A stretch of DNA of 64,000 nt, from contig JAISJO010000082.1 in NCBI GenBank assembly GCA_031261485.1, forward strand, positions 1 through 64,000, given 5' to 3'. This document shows, piece after piece, positions 58,811 to 64,000 of the stretch; position 1 is the stretch's first letter; each line of letters opens with the position of its first letter. The notes under the pieces are model-generated. The model saw only the letters and a list, made by a program, of their open reading frames with translations. It had not been told where the DNA came from and made no database searches. Position numbers and translations under genes: made by a program. The stretch is from Propionibacteriaceae bacterium (GTDB lineage: Bacteria; Actinomycetota; Actinomycetes; Propionibacteriales; Propionibacteriaceae).

Positions 58811-59528
58811 GGGTCCTCGATTCCTTGAGCAAAGCCGCGCACTGCCACACGAGGGCGACGGCGCAGATGATGGCGATACCGCTAGTCAAAGCGGTGTTCA
58901 GACTGGCAAGACAGGCCTCCCAGGCCTCGCCGAAACGCACCGGAGCGCCAATCCACACCGCCATCCACACAACAGTGAACACTGCCATTGCCCATGGGCT
59001 TCTGGTGAAACGCAGCGTGGAGACCTCCGCGAGAGCACAACCGAAGAGGGCGGCCAGCCCGAGGGGGACCAGGGTCAAGACTTCGGCGGCGCCGGTCGCT
59101 GACAAAGAGGCAAGCAGCGCTGTGACGACTGCGGCGACCAGTGAGTACGCCATGACCCGCAGAGCGGTCACCTGACGAATCGTGAAATGTGCCGTTTGCT
59201 TCAGGTCGTACATCGCCGTGGCGCGTTCGAGCATTTCCGTTCCCGCGAGGATGACCGTGAACAGCAGGGGAGCACAGGCGACCGTGGCAGTGTGCCGCCA
59301 TGCGGCGGGCACCCCCAAGGTGATCACTATCATTGCCACCACCATGACTCCCGAGAAGATGAGGGACCATGCCGTGTCGAAGAAGATGTTCTTGGTTCCC
59401 AGTTCGCGTTGTATCGTGCGTGCGCGTTCCCACGCTGAGACGGGGTGGACAAGTCCTTCGTCGAGAATGTGCGCAATGGCACGGTCTTTGACTTCCGGTT
59501 CGACGCCCAACTGCCAGTTCTCACTCAT
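58794..59528 (-). CDS. Membrane protein, possible anti-sigma-like partner
   Basis: 244 aa, six hydrophobic segments, located between sigma factor and ABC genes. Confidence 0.6.
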   Translation of the reverse strand: MSENWQLGVEPEVKDRAIAHILDEGLVHPVSAWERARTIQRELGTKNIFFDTAWSLIFSGVMVVAMIVITLGVPAAWRHTATVACAPLLFTVILAGTEMLERATAMYDLKQTAHFTIRQVTALRVMAYSLVAAVVTALLASLSATGAAEVLTLVPLGLAALFGCALAEVSTLRFTRSPWAMAVFTVVWMAVWIGAPVRFGEAWEACLASLNTALTSGIAIICAVALVWQCAALLKESRTHVIPA

Positions 59529-60063
59529 CGTCGATCTCCTTTCGCAACCGTCTCAGCGCCCTGTAATACGTCGTTTTCGCCGTGTTCTCACTCATGGACA
59601 TTCCTTTCGCAATCTCGGCGAACGTCTGCTCGCCGAAGACATGCAGCCTCACGATTTTCTGTGCCGCCCCAGGGAGCACTCCCAGGAGGCGTTGTACGGC
59701 TTCGCCGGAACTGACACCCTGGACCCAGTCGTCAGTCGGATCGGCGAGGACCGGGTCATGGCCTTCCAGGTCTGCCACGTCGAGCACCCGTGCAGCCCGC
59801 GACCGATACCAATCGATGACTTTGTTGGTGGCGATCGCGTACAGCCAGGTTCTGAATCCAGCCCTGCGTCTGTCGTACGACCCGATGGTGCGCAGCATGG
59901 AGATGAAAATCTCCTGTGTCAGGTCGAGCGCCACCCAGGTATCAGGAGTCTGCCGACGCACATAGCGGAGTATCTCGTCGTACCAGGCACGCACGAGCGC
60001 GTCAGCGGAAACACGGTCACCACTTGTCTGTATCGACCGTATCCAGCGACTTTGCTCGTCCAC
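59521..60063 (-). CDS. ECF-type RNA polymerase sigma factor
   Basis: WVALDLTQEIFISMLRTIGSYDRRRAGFRTWLYAIATNKVIDWYRS; region 4 FGEQTFAEIAKGMSMSENTAKTTYYRALRRLRKE. Confidence 0.92.
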   Translation of the reverse strand: MDEQSRWIRSIQTSGDRVSADALVRAWYDEILRYVRRQTPDTWVALDLTQEIFISMLRTIGSYDRRRAGFRTWLYAIATNKVIDWYRSRAARVLDVADLEGHDPVLADPTDDWVQGVSSGEAVQRLLGVLPGAAQKIVRLHVFGEQTFAEIAKGMSMSENTAKTTYYRALRRLRKEIDDE

Positions 60064-60161
60064 CGCACTCCTTGCATCCTCGCCAGTGTATTCGGATGCG
60101 ATGAGCGCATAGTTTCACTGCGACCCAGATTCGGAGGCCGCCAGACCAAGACAGCTCTGCG

Positions 60162-62006
60162 TCATTCCACCGTGACGGACTTGGCTAGATTTCTGGGCTG
60201 GTCCACGTCGTACCCCTTGAGTGTGGCGACCTCGCAGGCATACACCTGAAGCGGCAGTATCGCCAGCAGGGGTTGGAAGAGTGTGGGCACCACGGGGAGA
60301 GGGAGGAAGACATCGGCGAAAGCCATTGCTTCTTCGTCGCCTCTCTCCGCCAGCACAATGGTCCTAGCGCCACGTGCCCGTACTTCCTGGATATTGGAGA
60401 CGACCTTGTCATGGATTTGGTCACGGCCTTGGGGTGGGACGACGACGAAAATGGGCAGACCCTTGTCCACCAAAGCGATGGGGCCATGCTTGAGTTCCCC
60501 AGCAGCGAAACCCTCCGCGTGGAGATAGGAGATCTCTTTGAGTTTGAGGGCCCCCTCCAGGGCCACGGGATAGCCCACGTGACGTCCCAGGAAGAGAATA
60601 GATGGCTCTGACAAGGAGTTTCCCGCCAAGGTCAGAACCGTCTCAAGGTCGTCGAGAACTTGGTCCATCTTCTCGGGAATGGCTTCCAGTTCCTCGACTA
60701 AGCTACGAATCTCATCGCCGAACTTGTTGCCGCGCACCTGGGCGAGATACAGCCCGAGCAGGTAACAAGCAATTAGTTGAGTGGTGAAGCCCTTGGTCGA
60801 GGCAACGCCAATTTCAGGACCCGCATGAGTGTAGATGACGGCGTCGGACTCGCGCGGAATGGTCGCTCCATTGGTGTTACAAATGGAAATGACTTTGGCG
60901 TGTTGTTCGCGGGCGTGGCGTATTGCTTGCAGAGTGTCAGCGGTTTCTCCCGACTGGGAGATGGTCACGACGAGAGTCGAACGGTGGATGACGGGGTCGC
61001 GGTAGCGGAACTCGGAGGCGATGTCCACTTCGACAGGGATACGAGTCCAGTGCTCGATGGCGTACTTGGCGATCAGGCCCGCGTGATAGGCCGTCCCACA
61101 TGCGACAACGATAATCTTGTCAATCGTGCGCAGTTCCGACACCTCGATGTTCATCTCGTCCAGAACCAACTCGCCATCGGTGTTGATACGTCCCAAGAGA
61201 GTGTCTGCGACGGCTTTGGGCTGCTCGAATATCTCCTTGCGCATGAACCAGTCGTATCCGCCCTTTTCGGCGGCGCTCAGGTCCCAGTCGATATGGTAGG
61301 GCCGCGTGGTGGCGGGGCTACCGTCAAAGCCGGTGACCTCGATGGAGTCCGGCTTGATTTCGACAATCTGGTCCTGACCCAATTCGATGGCTTCTTGGGT
61401 GTACTCGATGAAACTCGCCACATCGGAAGCCAGGAAGTTCTCGCCCTGCCCCACGCCCACGACCAGAGGGGAGTTGCGACGAGCGGCAACTACCGTGTCA
61501 GGGGTCTGCGAATCGATTGCGACTAGGGTGAATGCCCCTTCGAGTCGGGCGACGACAGAACGCATTGCTTCGACCAGTCCCAGACCGGACTCAATGGCGC
61601 GACCCAACAAGTGTGCCGCGACCTCGGTATCGGTTTGGGAAGTGAACACCACGCCTTGGGCGCTCAACTCAGCCTTGAGAGTGGCGAAGTTTTCAATGAT
61701 GCCGTTGTGGACGAGCGCGACACGCCCGGCGGCACCCAGATGCGGATGGGCGTTATCGTCCGTGGGCCCGCCGTGGGTCGCCCATCGGGTGTGCCCGATA
61801 CCTTGGTGGGAAGCAGGAATCGGGTTGGACTCCAGTTCGGCAACGAGGTTGGCCAGTTTGCCCGACTTCTTGCGGATGTCGATATGACCGTCAGCGACCA
61901 AGGCGATGCCCGCCGAGTCGTACCCTCGATATTCCATTCGCTTGAGCCCAGCAAGAATGACGCTGCGAGCGTCACGGGGGCCGACATATCCAACGATTCC
62001 GCACAT
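60162..62006 (-). CDS. glmS: Glutamine-fructose-6-phosphate aminotransferase
   Basis: MCGIVGYVGPRDARSVILAGLKRMEYRGYDSAG; two SIS domains; C-term DQPRNLAKSVTVE. Confidence 0.97.
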   Translation of the reverse strand: MCGIVGYVGPRDARSVILAGLKRMEYRGYDSAGIALVADGHIDIRKKSGKLANLVAELESNPIPASHQGIGHTRWATHGGPTDDNAHPHLGAAGRVALVHNGIIENFATLKAELSAQGVVFTSQTDTEVAAHLLGRAIESGLGLVEAMRSVVARLEGAFTLVAIDSQTPDTVVAARRNSPLVVGVGQGENFLASDVASFIEYTQEAIELGQDQIVEIKPDSIEVTGFDGSPATTRPYHIDWDLSAAEKGGYDWFMRKEIFEQPKAVADTLLGRINTDGELVLDEMNIEVSELRTIDKIIVVACGTAYHAGLIAKYAIEHWTRIPVEVDIASEFRYRDPVIHRSTLVVTISQSGETADTLQAIRHAREQHAKVISICNTNGATIPRESDAVIYTHAGPEIGVASTKGFTTQLIACYLLGLYLAQVRGNKFGDEIRSLVEELEAIPEKMDQVLDDLETVLTLAGNSLSEPSILFLGRHVGYPVALEGALKLKEISYLHAEGFAAGELKHGPIALVDKGLPIFVVVPPQGRDQIHDKVVSNIQEVRARGARTIVLAERGDEEAMAFADVFLPLPVVPTLFQPLLAILPLQVYACEVATLKGYDVDQPRNLAKSVTVE

Positions 62007-62141
62007 GAAGGCAACCTTACCCGGTGACGACACTCCCGTGGGACCAAACCCCTGGTGACGGCGTGTTTCGATCATTCACGCACTCAGCGGCTTGCCAACG
62101 GTGGGAACATGGACCTCCCAGGGTATGGAAGAATTGACGCC

Positions 62142-63068
62142 ATGCCCAAGGAAGAGCCGTTCCTCACCCTCACTCGCGATCACTGGGCTCGCCTGGCCCA
62201 TGAACGCAATCTGTCGCTGAGTGCTGAAAAACTCGCGGCCTTGCGGGCACAAGGCGACCCCTCTGATGTGCAATCCGTCTCGCAGGTCTTTCTTCCCCTG
62301 ACCGAGTTGATCGACGTGTACGTGGCGAACGCCGCGACCTTGTCTGTGCAGTCCAACGCCTACTTGGAACTGGACGAGAAACCCACCCCCTTCATCATCG
62401 GCATCGCTGGTTCAGTCGCCGTGGGCAAATCCACGGTCGCGCGACTGCTGCGGGAGCTGCTGGGGCCAGGGCGCAAGGTGGACCTCATCACGACCGACGG
62501 GTTCTTGTACCCCAATGAAGTCCTGGAAAAGAAGGGCCTCATGGACAAGAAGGGGTTCCCTCAGTCGTACGACCAGGCGGGACTCCTGCGCTTCGTCATG
62601 GATGTGAAGTCGGGACTGGAAGCCTCGTCACCGATGTACTCCCATATCACCTACGACATCGTCCCTGGCGAGTACATTGTCGTCGCCCACCCGGACATCC
62701 TCATCATCGAAGGGCTCAACGTCCTCCAGCCCGCCCGTGCCTCGTCGTCGGGAAAGATGGGACCGACCGTGTCCGATTTCTTCGACTTCACCGTGTACGT
62801 GGACGCGCCCGACGACGCGGTGAAGAGATGGTTCCTTGAGCGCTTCACGGTTCTGCGCGACACTGCTTTTGTCCATCCCGACTCCTTCTTCCGCCAATTC
62901 GCGCACATTCCAGACGATGAGGCGATAGCGATGGCGGCCGAAGTGTGGGACACGACTAACGGTCCCAATCTGCGCAAGAACATCAAACCCACAAGGGACC
63001 GTGCCACGGTCGTCATCGGCAAGGGATACGACCACGATGTCGAGTGGATTCGGATCCGCAAGACCTGA
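62142..63068 (+). CDS. coaA: Pantothenate kinase type I
   Basis: IGIAGSVAVGKSTVARLLRELL, TTDGFLYPNEVLEKKGLMDKKGFPQSYD, IEGLNVLQ. Confidence 0.96.
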   Translation: MPKEEPFLTLTRDHWARLAHERNLSLSAEKLAALRAQGDPSDVQSVSQVFLPLTELIDVYVANAATLSVQSNAYLELDEKPTPFIIGIAGSVAVGKSTVARLLRELLGPGRKVDLITTDGFLYPNEVLEKKGLMDKKGFPQSYDQAGLLRFVMDVKSGLEASSPMYSHITYDIVPGEYIVVAHPDILIIEGLNVLQPARASSSGKMGPTVSDFFDFTVYVDAPDDAVKRWFLERFTVLRDTAFVHPDSFFRQFAHIPDDEAIAMAAEVWDTTNGPNLRKNIKPTRDRATVVIGKGYDHDVEWIRIRKT

Positions 63069-63153
63069 GAAACCACTGACCTATCATGCACTTCCCTAAA
63101 GAATCACCCAGGGTGAAGCGATGGAGGTTCTCTTGGTAAACTCGTGGGGTCAT

Positions 63154-63227
63154 GGGGCGGTAGCTCAGCTGGTCAGAGCAGGGGACTCATAATCCCTTGG
63201 TCCCGGGTTCGAGCCCCGGCCGCCCTA
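63154..63227 (+). tRNA. tRNA with CAT anticodon (Met, possibly Ile2)
   Basis: GGGGCGGTAGCTCAGCTGGTCAGAGCAGGGGACTCATAATCCCTTGGTCCCGGGTTCGAGCCCCGGCCGCCCTA folds as cloverleaf. Confidence 0.92.
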
Positions 63228-63376
63228 CTGAAATCCCTAGTCAGGGGCTTGATGGAGTTGACCAAGTCCCACCAAATCCCGCCGTATGGCCCACCTATTG
63301 GCTACCTCATTGGCTACCTCGGCGTGGGATCGGTGTTATCGAGCAGTAATCCCGCCACCTCCCAGACCCAGCTCGC

Positions 63377-64000
63377 TCACATCTTGGATGGTGGCGTGGG
63401 GGAGCCCACACCGGACTCAGTTCCGGTGGGAGAAGGAGAGCCCGAGCCGGATGGAGATTCTGAGCCGGGTGAAGGCGACGCCGACTCGGACGAGGGCGAT
63501 TCAGATTCAGGAGATGGTGACGCACTCTCGGGAGAGGCAGACTCCGACTCGGGAGAAGACGAGGAACTGCTGGACTGCGTGGAGTCAGTGGGGGAACCGG
63601 ACCCTCCGCCAGAATCCGACGCCGACGTGGGCAAGGGTGGCGGCGGCGGTGTGGGTGGAGCCTGGGAGAAAATGAGAATGGCGATGAGCAAGGCCAGCAG
63701 AGCCAGCAGAAGCATGAGCAGCCACGACGCGAGGATGGACAGCCGTCCTCCGCGCTCCCTGCGCCCTGGCCAGGGCAAGGGCCACACATGGGTCAGTCCC
63801 GGCGCGAAACGGTCAGACCAGTGCAGACGGTAGTCAGGCCCGGAAGGCGAACCCTGTTGGGGAAGCATCGCCAAGTCCACCTGATCCAAGACGCGCTTGG
63901 CTTCATTCACCCCAGCCTGTGTCTGATCGAAAGCCAGTGCGACCCACGGGGCTTGAGGGGCACCATCCACAGAATGTGGGTCGTCATCCTCGGACCGGAA
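63377..64000 (-). CDS. Single-TM protein with Ser/Pro-rich tail (5' end beyond window)
   Basis: Frame open to window edge; TM LASWLLMLLLALLALLIAILIF then PPPP and (SPESES)n low-complexity tail. Confidence 0.65.
   Translation of the reverse strand, partial: FRSEDDDPHSVDGAPQAPWVALAFDQTQAGVNEAKRVLDQVDLAMLPQQGSPSGPDYRLHWSDRFAPGLTHVWPLPWPGRRERGGRLSILASWLLMLLLALLALLIAILIFSQAPPTPPPPPLPTSASDSGGGSGSPTDSTQSSSSSSSPESESASPESASPSPESESPSSESASPSPGSESPSGSGSPSPTGTESGVGSPTPPSKM

Noticed and set aside
59182-60249. 355-aa plus-strand ORF
   Set aside because: Antisense to the sigma factor and membrane protein genes, which have clear motifs.
63144-63833. Plus-strand acidic ORF MGSWGGSSAGQSRG...
   Set aside because: Starts in the tRNA(CAT) gene and mirrors the Ser/Pro-rich codons of the better-supported minus-strand TM protein.

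Overview
High-GC actinobacterial chromosome segment (ABC exporter fragment, TrmH-type methyltransferase, HAD hydrolase, pst operon with phosphate two-component system, fumC, sod, glmS, coaA). It contains an accessory region from about 2 to 34.5 kb. That region holds: (i) an intact tRNA-Pro(GGG) followed by six tandem partial copies of its 3' half and a decayed seventh copy about 1 kb away; (ii) an AbrB/PIN toxin-antitoxin pair; (iii) a LicD + nucleotidyltransferase/aminotransferase fusion + opine-dehydrogenase-like operon; (iv) the main candidate system, a tightly packed run of genes at about 9.06-30.9 kb encoding a small membrane protein, a secreted/anchored vWA protein, a tubulin/FtsZ-like protein, a TM protein, a beta-rich protein, a GAP1-like protein with C-terminal TM and FN3-like repeats, a second vWA protein, a zinc-ribbon GTPase and a KAP-type P-loop NTPase. 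It is followed by a decayed antitoxin/MazF-like remnant and a second KAP NTPase with a DUF6273-like partner (31.4-34.5 kb). From memory, the GTPase/GAP1/tubulin-like set resembles GTPase-centred biological-conflict systems predicted by comparative genomics. This exact combination and any function are inferences. All family assignments are by eye from motifs, with no database search.
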